NCBI GenBank assembly: GCA_903847315.1
Contig: CAINDG010000001.1
Span: forward strand, 1 to 57,590
Source of the DNA: an uncultured Planctomycetota bacterium
GTDB lineage: Bacteria > Planctomycetota > Phycisphaerae > Sedimentisphaerales > UBA12454
Direction: 5' to 3'
Length of the DNA stretch: 57,590 nucleotides
Made by a program: the position numbers and the translations under genes
The notes under the pieces: generated by a model
Database searches by the model: none
Seen by the model: only the letters and a program-made list of their open reading frames with translations
Told to the model about the DNA's origin: nothing
Part shown: in pieces, positions 26,831 through 34,688 of the stretch
Position numbering within the stretch: the first letter of the stretch is position 1
Layout of the letters: the number at the start of each line of letters is the position of its first letter

Positions 26831-27973
26831 ATGCTTGTCAACCCAAAACCCGACACTCTGCAAAAGCTTCAGCTCTTAAGCCGTGATTCGCAATACGACC
26901 TTGCCTGTGCCTGCGGTACTAATAAACTGGACCGCCGAACACACGGCAGCAATGGAAAATGGATATATCCGGTCTCCCTGCCCAACGGCGGCAGTTCTAT
27001 ACTATTCAAGACGCTTATCTCAAACGTCTGCTCAAGCGATTGCAAATACTGCCCTCTTCGTCAGGACAAAGACTGTCCCCGCTGCACGCTCAACTGCGAC
27101 GAGACTGTCAGGACATTCCTGGACTATTACAATAATGGCGAGGTCTTCGGCCTTTTTTTTTCCAGCGGTATGATTGGTTCCGCTGATAAGACTATGGAGA
27201 AGCTCATCGCCCCTGCCGAGACCCTCCGCAAAAAGCATCATTTTAAAGGTTACATCCATCTGAAGATTCTGCCCGGCTCGAGTCCTGCCGCGATAGAAAA
27301 GGCCATATCTGTTTCGAACGCCGTTTCATTGAATATTGAAACGCCGGGAAAGGAATTTCTCGAAAAACTGTCGAATAAAAAGGATTTCCTGCGAGATATA
27401 GTCGAGCCTGTAAAGCTCATCAGCAAACTCATCAAAGAAGGCAATCGAAGGGTAAAACAGACCACTCAGTTCATCGTCGGTGCTGCCGGCGAAACTGACA
27501 AGCACATTGTGAACTACACAGCGGCTTTATACGAAAGGATTGGCCTTAACAGGGTTTATTTCTCGGCTTATCAGGATAGCGACCAGCAGGGAAACGCTGG
27601 CTCTCAGGAGCGTTTAGCACGGGAACATCGCTTGTATCAGGTTGATTTTTTGTTCCGTAAGTATGGATTTACCCAATCTGACATCATATACGACAGGTCA
27701 GGTCTTCTATCTATTGAGACCGACCCTAAAGAGGTTTGGGCCAAGAACCATCCTGAGTTTTTTCCTGTAAGTGTAAATACAGCAATGCGATACAGACTTT
27801 TAAGGGTTCCCGGCCTTGGTCCTGTGGCGGTTGACAGGATTTTGGAAAGGCGAAAACTGGCAAAAATCTCGTCTTTTGACGATATTGGTATTGAAAGAAA
27901 CTCAAAAAAAGCGGGAAAATACCTCGATTTTGGCAATCGGCAGCAAAATAAGGTATTTTTGTTTAATTTTTAA
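26831..27973 (+). CDS. Radical SAM protein of the putative DNA modification/repair family
   Basis: This 380-residue protein has SNVCSSDCKYCPLRQDKDCP near residue 55, supplying the CX3CX2C site for the [4Fe-4S] cluster and SAM. LKILPGSSPAAIEKA, LNIETPGKEFLEKL and FSAYQD follow. A helix-hairpin-helix-like C-terminus (LRVPGLGPVAVDRILERRKL) suggests nucleic-acid binding. These features match the family usually linked to a uracil-DNA-glycosylase-type gene, which is absent here. I start at ATG 26831, since the longer frame needs TTG at 26795. The reaction is not known. Confidence 0.82.
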   Translation: MLVNPKPDTLQKLQLLSRDSQYDLACACGTNKLDRRTHGSNGKWIYPVSLPNGGSSILFKTLISNVCSSDCKYCPLRQDKDCPRCTLNCDETVRTFLDYYNNGEVFGLFFSSGMIGSADKTMEKLIAPAETLRKKHHFKGYIHLKILPGSSPAAIEKAISVSNAVSLNIETPGKEFLEKLSNKKDFLRDIVEPVKLISKLIKEGNRRVKQTTQFIVGAAGETDKHIVNYTAALYERIGLNRVYFSAYQDSDQQGNAGSQERLAREHRLYQVDFLFRKYGFTQSDIIYDRSGLLSIETDPKEVWAKNHPEFFPVSVNTAMRYRLLRVPGLGPVAVDRILERRKLAKISSFDDIGIERNSKKAGKYLDFGNRQQNKVFLFNF

Positions 27974-28058
27974 CTTGAAAACGGCAGGGAAATCACTATA
28001 TTCCTTTCTTCTGTCGTAATTTAAATCCGCGATATTTTCAGGAAAAGGTTCTATTCTT

Positions 28059-28247
28059 ATGATTAAAGTTAAATCTCGCCTTGGCGAGTCAGTAGAACAA
28101 ATGGTAAAGCGCTTCAAGAAGATGTGCGAAAAAGAAGGTATTATTCGCGATATAAAGCGGATGAGCTACTACGAAAAACCCTCAGAGAAAAACCGCAGAA
28201 GAAGACGAAAGGCGGCAAGGTCGATAAAATTTTCAAGCAGATACTAA
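28059..28247 (+). CDS. rpsU: 30S ribosomal protein S21
   Basis: This 62-residue, very basic protein starts MIKVKSRLGESVEQMVKRFK and continues with KEGIIRDIKRMSYYEKPSEK, then a run of arginines and lysines. This is the normal S21 pattern, and its length is typical. S21 acts in the platform of the small subunit near the anti-Shine-Dalgarno region. AAAGG lies before the ATG. It appears to be a single-gene unit with its own terminator. Confidence 0.92.
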   Translation: MIKVKSRLGESVEQMVKRFKKMCEKEGIIRDIKRMSYYEKPSEKNRRRRRKAARSIKFSSRY

Positions 28248-28275
28248 ACAATACCGTTTCTTCCAAAAAAACAAA

Positions 28276-28303
28276 ACCGGGCGCATTTCCGCCCGGTTTT
28301 TTT
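28276..28303 (+). terminator. Intrinsic terminator after rpsU
   Basis: ACCGGGC pairs with GCCCGGT across the loop GCATTTCC, followed by a run of seven T. It lies ~30 nt after the rpsU stop. It separates rpsU from kdsB. Confidence 0.9.
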
Positions 28304-28401
28304 ATGGCTTGTGTTGACAAACATCCGAACCATACGTATTATAAGCAAACAGTGGTTTTTAGGATGAAAAAAGAATATTCAAAAATCGCTGTCGGAAAAA
28401 C

Positions 28402-29145
28402 GTGAAAATTACAGCTGTTATACCCGCTCGTTACGATTCAACAAGATTCCCAGGGAAAGTTCTCGCTAAAGAAACCGGCAAATATCTCATCCAGCACACC
28501 TACGAACAGGTTTGCAGGGCGAAACTCATACAAAAAGTTATCATCGCAACGGATAATCAAATCGTCCTGGACGCCTGCAAATCATTCGGCGCCGACTGTG
28601 TTATGACGTCAGCCGACCATCAGAGCGGCACAGACCGCATCGCTGAAGCGGTTGAGAAAATAAATACCGATGTCGTTATAAATGTTCAGGCGGACGAACC
28701 TGAAATTGAGCCGGCAAATATCGACCTGCTCGCCCAACTGATGATTGACAACCCGCAGGCGAAAATGGCTACACTTGCGGCTAAATTTGAAAATAAAGAG
28801 CAGATTTTAAATCCGAATATCGTAAAGGTCATTATCGGCAAAGATAAATTCGCGAAATATTTTTCAAGGTCTGTAATCCCCTGCTGCAGAGAAAACGGCC
28901 CCGTTGGAAATATAAACGATTATTACAGGCATTTAGGCATTTATGCCTATACAAAAGACTTTCTTTTGAATATAACAAAGCTGCCGGCCGGGAAACTGGA
29001 AAAAATCGAGCAGTTGGAACAGCTTCGCGTCGTCGAATACGGCTATCAGATACTCACCGGTCTTGTAAAACATATCGCGCCGGGCATTGATACGCCGCTG
29101 CAATATCTTGAATTTGTAAAAAGAATTAAAAAGCAGAAGGTATAA
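28402..29145 (+). CDS. kdsB: 3-deoxy-manno-octulosonate cytidylyltransferase (CMP-Kdo synthetase)
   Basis: This 247-residue enzyme activates Kdo with CTP to CMP-Kdo for LPS core assembly. VIPARYDSTRFPGKVLA is the nucleotide-binding start. NVQADEPEIEPANID corresponds to the family DEP motif with metal ligands, and GIYAYTKDFLL and RVVEYGYQI follow. The start is GTG at 28402. pyrG starts 2 nt after its stop, so the two are co-transcribed. The pair joins CTP synthesis to CTP use in LPS formation, fitting the LPS genes at the start of the window. Confidence 0.93.
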   Translation: MKITAVIPARYDSTRFPGKVLAKETGKYLIQHTYEQVCRAKLIQKVIIATDNQIVLDACKSFGADCVMTSADHQSGTDRIAEAVEKINTDVVINVQADEPEIEPANIDLLAQLMIDNPQAKMATLAAKFENKEQILNPNIVKVIIGKDKFAKYFSRSVIPCCRENGPVGNINDYYRHLGIYAYTKDFLLNITKLPAGKLEKIEQLEQLRVVEYGYQILTGLVKHIAPGIDTPLQYLEFVKRIKKQKV

Positions 29146-29147
29146 TA

Positions 29148-30914
29148 ATGATTGATAAAAACGAACTACTTGCAAGCGTAAGTGAATCGTCGGCGGAGAG
29201 CGAATTCTTTTCGCCGATACCAAAAGGCTACCAGAAGGGTAAAACCAAATATGTTGTCGTAATGGGTACGGTAATGAGCGGCCTGGGTAAAGGCATATTC
29301 TCGTCCTGCCTTGCGAAACTTATGCTGGATAAGGGCCTTAAGGTATCGCCGATAAAACTTGAAGGCTATTTGAATATAGACTCCGGCACATTAAATCCGT
29401 TCCGGCACGGCGAGGTCTTCGTACTCGACGACGGTATGGAATGCGATATGGACCTTGGCACTTACGAGCGGATGCTGGACCAGAACTTGAGCAAAGACAA
29501 CTTTTCGACCAGCGGTCAGATTTACCGTGAGATTCTCGATAAGGAACGGCACGGCGATTACCTTGGCAGAGACGTTCAAATGATTCCGCACGTTACCGGC
29601 GAAGTAAAACTGAAGCTGCGGACACTGGCGATGAAAACCAACGCCGATATCATATTCGTCGAAATCGGCGGCACGGCAGGCGACCTCGAAAACGCCTTTT
29701 ATATTGAGGCGATGAGAGAGCTCGCATACGAGGAAGGCCCTCATAGCTGCTGTTTTGTGGCTCTGACATATATACTCGAACCTCGAATCCTGGGTGAACA
29801 AAAATCCAAGGCTGCCCAGCTCGGCATAAAGCAGCTGATGCAAAGCGGCATTCAGCCTGATATAATCGCCTGCCGGGCGGCAAACGCCGTCAGCGAAAAA
29901 GTGCGGCAGAAAATCAGCGTTTACAGTAATGTCCCCGTCAGCAGAGTCATAAGTCTTGCCGATTCTGCGAGTATATACCAGATACCGGCAATGCTGAGGG
30001 AATGTGGAATGGATTTTGAAGTTCTCAGATTCCTGCACATAGAGGACAGAATCGACCTGCGAAAAGAACGGGCTGAATGGGCGAAATGGTGCGATTTCAC
30101 AGACAAAATAGGCAAAGAAAAATATGAAATTAACATAGGCATCACCGGCAAATACACCTCCGTCCGGGACAGTTACGCTTCAATTATAAACGCGCTGGAA
30201 CATTCGGGAATAGCGCTCGGATGCAAGGTAAAAATCAGCTGGATAGATACAAGCGCCATAACCGACAGGAACGCCGCGGAACATTTGAAGGATGTCAACG
30301 GCATAATCGTTCCCGGCGGATTCGGCGTTCGCGGCACAGAAGGCAAAATAGCCTGTATCAAATACGCGCGTGAAAACAATATTCCATTTCTCGGTATATG
30401 CCTCGGCTTCCAGATGGCGGTAATAGAATTCGCAAGAAACGTCTGCAATCTGAAAAAGGCTAACAGCACTGAAATCGAGCCGAATTGCAGCGAGCCGGTA
30501 ATCGACATCCTGCCGGAGCAGAAAAAAATCGAAGGGCTTGGCGGTAATATGAGGCTTGGCGGACAGGATATAAAACTTAAACCGGATACTATAGCCTTTA
30601 AGCTCTTTGGAAGTAATTCGGCTATAAGAATGAGATTCAGACACCGTTATGAAGTTGACCCCCGTTATATCGAAACGCTCGAAAAGGCAGGTATGGTTTT
30701 TTCAGGCAATTCGCCTAAACATCCGATTATGCAGATACTCGAGCTTTCTGAGCATCCATATTTTATAGCAACTCAGGCCCACCCCTGCCTTACTTCAAGG
30801 CCGCTGCATCCTCAGCCGATGTTTACGGGACTTGCCGCCGCGGCAATATCAGCTCGTTACCCTGATAAGAAAATCCCGAAATTTTTACAGGCTGTAGAAA
30901 TGGTCTGCAGCTAA
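29148..30914 (+). CDS. pyrG: Divergent CTP synthase, glutaminase triad altered
   Basis: This 588-residue protein has the two-domain CTP synthase layout. The synthetase part has VMGTVMSGLGKGIFSSCLAK (P-loop), GYLNIDSGTLNPF, GEVFVLDDGMECDMDLG, IPHVTGEV, VEIGGTAGDLEN and SGIQPDIIACR. The glutaminase part has VPGGFGVRGTEGK, FLGICLGFQ with the nucleophile Cys, and ATQAHPCLTSRP near the end. Canonical enzymes have HPE there, so the triad glutamate is Cys. The canonical KTKPTQHSV region reads KSKAAQLGI, and the P-loop differs from GGVVSSLGKG. A ~25-residue N-terminal extension is present. It may rely on ammonia or regulate differently. Confidence 0.85.
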   Translation: MIDKNELLASVSESSAESEFFSPIPKGYQKGKTKYVVVMGTVMSGLGKGIFSSCLAKLMLDKGLKVSPIKLEGYLNIDSGTLNPFRHGEVFVLDDGMECDMDLGTYERMLDQNLSKDNFSTSGQIYREILDKERHGDYLGRDVQMIPHVTGEVKLKLRTLAMKTNADIIFVEIGGTAGDLENAFYIEAMRELAYEEGPHSCCFVALTYILEPRILGEQKSKAAQLGIKQLMQSGIQPDIIACRAANAVSEKVRQKISVYSNVPVSRVISLADSASIYQIPAMLRECGMDFEVLRFLHIEDRIDLRKERAEWAKWCDFTDKIGKEKYEINIGITGKYTSVRDSYASIINALEHSGIALGCKVKISWIDTSAITDRNAAEHLKDVNGIIVPGGFGVRGTEGKIACIKYARENNIPFLGICLGFQMAVIEFARNVCNLKKANSTEIEPNCSEPVIDILPEQKKIEGLGGNMRLGGQDIKLKPDTIAFKLFGSNSAIRMRFRHRYEVDPRYIETLEKAGMVFSGNSPKHPIMQILELSEHPYFIATQAHPCLTSRPLHPQPMFTGLAAAAISARYPDKKIPKFLQAVEMVCS

Positions 30915-30920
30915 CTCGCA

Positions 30921-31601
30921 CTATTGCGGCTTTTGAATTTCGTTGGCATCTTTCCGGGCTTTTTCAAGATCCTCTATTCTCGCCTTTAGCTGCGCATTTT
31001 CATTGGTAAGAGATTCCACTTCTTCCTTAAGATTTGCCGGCATTTTGTCCATAAGAAATTTCGCCGTATCGCCTGCTTCGGCCTGATCTTTTTCTTTGTC
31101 CTGTTGGCATTGCTTAACTAATTTTTTCTGCTTATCTATCCTGTCCCGGCATATCGCAGGGTCATCTTTCGAGTCTATTTCTTTGAGGTACTGTTCAATC
31201 AATTGCTTCTGTTTTTCTATCTCTTTTTGGCATTTCGCAAGTTCATTTTTCAAATTAGTGACATTATCATTTACCTGAATTATTTGTGCTTTTTCCCACC
31301 GGCACTGCTCGAATAATACTCGCTGTTTTTCCGACTCGCCATAGTATCGCTCGGATAATTTCTTCTGGTCTTCAGCCAGTTTCCGCTGTTTTTCTGATTC
31401 GCTTCGGCACTTCTCAAGCAGCTTTTGCTGTTTTTCTATTTCGCCACGGCACTTTGCAAGTTCCCCCTGCAAATTTAGATTCTCACTGGCCATAAGTTTA
31501 TCTCTTCTGCTGACGCCGGCTGTCTTATCCTGCTGAGCCTGCTGACAACCCGATACAGCCAAAATCAGTAATACCAATAAAAATCCGCCCGTCTTTTTCA
31601 T
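30921..31601 (-). CDS. Coiled-coil lipoprotein with repeated heptad blocks
   Basis: This 226-residue protein has a signal peptide ending in lipobox AVSGC (Cys19). The mature part is almost all helix with repeats of a motif like ExEKQxxLxEQC: GEIEKQQKLLEKCR, SESEKQRKLAEDQ, GESEKQRVLFEQCR, KEIEKQKQLIEQY. Cysteines recur at regular places and might form disulfides. Such proteins span the periplasm or tether the outer membrane, as an inference. Its stop lies 6 bp from that of pyrG, convergent. No family is recognised. Confidence 0.75.
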   Translation of the reverse strand: MKKTGGFLLVLLILAVSGCQQAQQDKTAGVSRRDKLMASENLNLQGELAKCRGEIEKQQKLLEKCRSESEKQRKLAEDQKKLSERYYGESEKQRVLFEQCRWEKAQIIQVNDNVTNLKNELAKCQKEIEKQKQLIEQYLKEIDSKDDPAICRDRIDKQKKLVKQCQQDKEKDQAEAGDTAKFLMDKMPANLKEEVESLTNENAQLKARIEDLEKARKDANEIQKPQ

Positions 31602-31681
31602 AACCTATCCTTTAATAAGCACTTCCAAACCGTTTTGATTATATCAGGAATATATAGCAGGTCAATCAGCAATATGCGCAT

Positions 31682-31721
31682 AAAAAAACGGAAGATTCTA
31701 CCGTGGCGTCAGAATCTTCCG
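31682..31721 (-). terminator. Strong intrinsic terminator of the lysine-rich micro-gene
   Basis: On the minus strand CGGAAGATTCT pairs with AGAATCTTCCG, an 11-bp stem with an 11-nt loop, and seven T follow. No other minus-strand gene ends here, so it belongs to the transcript of the micro-ORF at 31828-31878. Confidence 0.88.
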
Positions 31722-31827
31722 CAGCCTTGTGAGCTGAAATCAAAATTTTGAGTTACGGCCCACAGTTCTGGAAGTCGCCGGTTAATTTTGCCGTAACATG
31801 AGAAAGTCCGACGACTATTTCACAGAA

Positions 31828-31878
31828 CTATTTCTTTTTCTTTTTTGCTACTTTCTTCTTTGCTTTTTTCTTTGCCAT
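31828..31878 (-). CDS. Lysine-rich 16-residue microprotein
   Basis: The reading frame encodes MAKKKAKKKVAKKKKK: 11 of 16 residues are lysine and none is acidic. It starts 8 nt after AGGAGGTGA, the best ribosome-binding site in the window. A promoter-like pair lies upstream and a strong terminator downstream, giving a transcript of about 235 nt. Between stop and terminator ~105 nt can fold: GTTACGGC pairs with GCCGTAAC, and AGTTCTG with CAGAACT. It resembles the basic tails of H1-like histones, so nucleic-acid binding is possible. An alternative is a structured RNA with an incidental or leader ORF. Confidence 0.6.
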   Translation of the reverse strand: MAKKKAKKKVAKKKKK

Positions 31879-31925
31879 TCTTAGTCACCTCCTTTCAATC
31901 GAAAAAGGTTAGAATGACAACATTC

Positions 31926-31953
31926 TTTTTACCTTATTACACGTATCTGTCAA
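31926..31953 (-). promoter_or_regulatory. Sigma-70-like promoter of the lysine-rich micro-gene
   Basis: Minus strand: a perfect TTGACA -35 box (31948-31953), a 16-bp spacer and TAAAAA as a weak -10 box (31926-31931). Start of transcription would be near 31919, ~40 nt before the micro-ORF. The next ~450 bp, up to nadD at 32405, are AT-rich and show no convincing gene. Confidence 0.5.
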
Positions 31954-32404
31954 ATTATTTTTCTCATAAGTATATCTATTTAACACATTTATCGACAATT
32001 ACCCATAAAATTCTTCACAATTTCCTGATACTCAAACGTTCTAATGGCAGTCACAACAATCTTTTCTCGAAAAAACATCGGCATAAAAAAACATTTCTCA
32101 GACAAATTTTATACCGTGAGAAATCCTGTCCGAACACACAAGAACCCTTGTTTTACGCGAAAAATTAAGGTTTTTCTTTCTCAAATAAGGATTTTAGAAA
32201 ACCTTCATACAACAACATACTTATCAGGTAGCGAAAATATTCAGAGAACAAAAATGAATACAAGATTTTTTTCTAAATTTTTTCAAAAAATCGTGTAAAA
32301 TCATATCAATGCGAAGTATTTCGCGTTGGAATCCGTAACTTTTTTTAAAACTATCAACAGTTTGTTTGTTAAATTTTATCAGGATAGTATATTCGTAATC
32401 TTTT

Positions 32405-33028
32405 ATGGCAGAAAAAATCATACTGTTCGGCGGAACATTCGACCCTGTACACACAGGTCATATAGAAGTTGCCCAGGCAGCAGCGGAAAAAATAGGCGCT
32501 AAAAAAGCCATTCTCATCCCCGCAAGACGCTCGCCGCACAAAAACCAAAAACCAGTCGCAATAGACATTGACCGAATAGCAATGCTGAAACTCGCCATCA
32601 AAGACAAAAACCTGTTCCAGATAAGCACTATCGAACTAAACAGGGCCGAACCCAGCTATACAATCGACACCATTCACCAGCTAAAGCAAAAATTTGGCGG
32701 CGATTGCGAACTCTACTGGCTAATTGGAGCCGATATGCTCAAGTCCCTGCCGCTATGGCACAAAGTAATCGAGCTAATGGACCAGTGCAACATAAGCGTA
32801 ATGAACCGCGGCGGATTCGATAAACCTGATTTCGACAGCCTAATTGCCAAATTCGACAAAGAAACTATCGAAAAACTGAAGAAAAATTCGATTGAAACAC
32901 CTTTGATTGATATTAGCAGCACCGAAATCCGCCGAAAACTGGCCGATGATGAAGATGCCGGCGAATTTTTGCACCCCGAAGTGCTGAAATATATCAAAGA
33001 CCGCAGACTCTATATGCCAAATGATTAG
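32405..33028 (+). CDS. nadD: Nicotinate-nucleotide adenylyltransferase
   Basis: This 207-residue enzyme joins NaMN and ATP to make NaAD in NAD synthesis. LFGGTFDPVHTGHIEVAQAA carries the GXFXPXHXGH nucleotidyltransferase site. LIGADMLKSLPLWHKV and ISSTEIRRKLADDEDAGEFL with the ISSTXIR motif follow, then a typical end at ILKYIKDRRLY-like sequence. Length is normal. It follows an AT-rich region and stands alone, convergent with the ASKHA gene. Confidence 0.93.
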   Translation: MAEKIILFGGTFDPVHTGHIEVAQAAAEKIGAKKAILIPARRSPHKNQKPVAIDIDRIAMLKLAIKDKNLFQISTIELNRAEPSYTIDTIHQLKQKFGGDCELYWLIGADMLKSLPLWHKVIELMDQCNISVMNRGGFDKPDFDSLIAKFDKETIEKLKKNSIETPLIDISSTEIRRKLADDEDAGEFLHPEVLKYIKDRRLYMPND

Positions 33029-33065
33029 CCGCGAATGCCCCCCTCTTTTTCATGAGGAAACCGTT

Positions 33066-34688
33066 TTACGATGGGAATATCATAGCATTGGCGAATTCGT
33101 TTTGGAAATCGCTATCGACAGACAGTTCTATATGCCGTGTCTGTCTTGCGAGATTTTCCGCCTTTTCTTTTTCCTCAATTGACCGCAGCGCAAGTCTCGC
33201 ACCGACAAGAGAAGAGTTGCCAATAAATGTAATCCTTTCATGATTGATATCGGCAGGCAATAGGCCAATTCGCTGGGCGTTTTCTCGACTGATAAAAATT
33301 CCTAACCCCCCTGCTATATAGACGCGTTTTAAATCCGCTGACTTTATCCCTGCTTTTTTGAGCATTATATTTATTCCTGCCCTGATTGCGCCGACGGCGA
33401 GCTGGATTTGGCGGATGTCTTTTTGCGTAATCTTAATTCGCCCTTTAACAACAAACGCCGGTTGATTATTTTTATCGATAATTACTCTTTGAGCAATTTT
33501 CGGCGGGGCTTTTGAAGACCGAACGATTCTACCGGTAGAATCAACGATACCTGCTTTAAGAAGTTCTGCGGTAATATTGATAAGGGCGCTGCCACAGATA
33601 CCAATCGGCTTTGCGTTTCTCCTCCCGATAACACTACAATCACAATCGTCGCCAAATGTTACTTTCCAAATCGCACCTTTTGCGGCTCTCATTCCGCAGG
33701 AAATCCGGGCGCCTTCAAAGGCCGGACCTGCAGCGGTAGAGGCTGCCAGTTTTTTTTTGTCTTTGACCAGTACGATTTCGCCATTAGTGCCGACATCAAT
33801 AAATAGGGAAGGCTGGGTCTGATTAAGCTGGTCTATCGCCAGCATACCGGCCGAGATATCGCCGCCGACAAAGCCGCCGATAATCGGGAATACATAGACA
33901 ATACCTTTCGGATTTATTTGAAGTTTAAGCTCTGATGCGTTTATTACGTTTGCTCCCCGCCAGGCCGATTCGAAAGGCAATTGTCCAAGCGGCGAAGGGT
34001 CAATGCCGCAGAACAAATGCTCCATTGTGGTATTGCCGGCGATTGTAATCTCATAAATATCATTCTTATCGACACTGCCCTGCTCACAGAGACCGCTTAT
34101 CATAGCGTTTATCTGCCTGATGACCATTTTTTGCAGCTCGGCGAGAGCCCTTGGGCCGGAGGCGGCATGCTTTATCCTGCTGATGACATCGTCGCCGATG
34201 GAAATCTGCGGATTGATATCGCCCGTAACTGCGATTTCTTCGTTGTTATGAGGATTAACAAGCAAAGCGGCAATAGTCGTAGTGCCGATATCGACAGCAA
34301 CACCGAAACGCTTCGCGGCATTAGCGCATCGCTTGTCAGGAATAATTTTTTGCAGGATATTGGAATCGACAACAATCTTATTCAGCCCCGGTAGCAGCGA
34401 ACTTTCCGGCACTTTGATGACCGCATCTCCAACGATTTGGTTTTGACAGGCCAATCGCCAATTCTTATTTAGTTCGTCCTTGCTAAATATCTTTTCATCA
34501 GCTTTTGTCGGCGTGCTTTTTGGCGATATTACTCTTACTCTGCATTTGCCGCAAGAGCCTGCACCGCCGCAGGGAGTATTAATTATTATCCCGGCGATAG
34601 CAGCGGCTTCGATTATTTTTGTGCCAGGCAGGACATAAACCGTTCTGCCCCGCGGCTGGAATGTAACTTTAACCTGCTGTTGACTCAT
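33066..34688 (-). CDS. Ferredoxin-ASKHA protein (DUF4445, RACo-like)
   Basis: This 540-residue protein has an N-terminal 2Fe-2S domain with PCGGAGSCGKCRV and a further Cys in LACQNQI. A long ASKHA-type ATPase part follows: FGVAVDIGTTTIAALLV, AGNTTMEHLF, FIDVGTNGEIVLVKDKK, AGPAFEGARISCGMRAA and YIAGGLG. This is the layout of reductive activators of corrinoid proteins, which use ATP to drive low-potential electron transfer. No corrinoid protein or methyltransferase gene is visible nearby. It overlaps the upstream radical SAM gene by 4 nt, so the two probably act together. Confidence 0.87.
   Translation of the reverse strand: MSQQQVKVTFQPRGRTVYVLPGTKIIEAAAIAGIIINTPCGGAGSCGKCRVRVISPKSTPTKADEKIFSKDELNKNWRLACQNQIVGDAVIKVPESSLLPGLNKIVVDSNILQKIIPDKRCANAAKRFGVAVDIGTTTIAALLVNPHNNEEIAVTGDINPQISIGDDVISRIKHAASGPRALAELQKMVIRQINAMISGLCEQGSVDKNDIYEITIAGNTTMEHLFCGIDPSPLGQLPFESAWRGANVINASELKLQINPKGIVYVFPIIGGFVGGDISAGMLAIDQLNQTQPSLFIDVGTNGEIVLVKDKKKLAASTAAGPAFEGARISCGMRAAKGAIWKVTFGDDCDCSVIGRRNAKPIGICGSALINITAELLKAGIVDSTGRIVRSSKAPPKIAQRVIIDKNNQPAFVVKGRIKITQKDIRQIQLAVGAIRAGINIMLKKAGIKSADLKRVYIAGGLGIFISRENAQRIGLLPADINHERITFIGNSSLVGARLALRSIEEKEKAENLARQTRHIELSVDSDFQNEFANAMIFPS

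Noticed and set aside
28124-28405. 93-residue ORF overlapping rpsU
   Set aside because: It is a shifted frame of rpsU that runs through the terminator.
29391-30038. 215-residue antisense ORF within pyrG
   Set aside because: pyrG motifs lie in the sense frame; the antisense product shows no known pattern.
31845-32168. 107-residue plus-strand ORF upstream of nadD
   Set aside because: Low-complexity AT-rich sequence, antisense to the micro-gene, no ribosome site.
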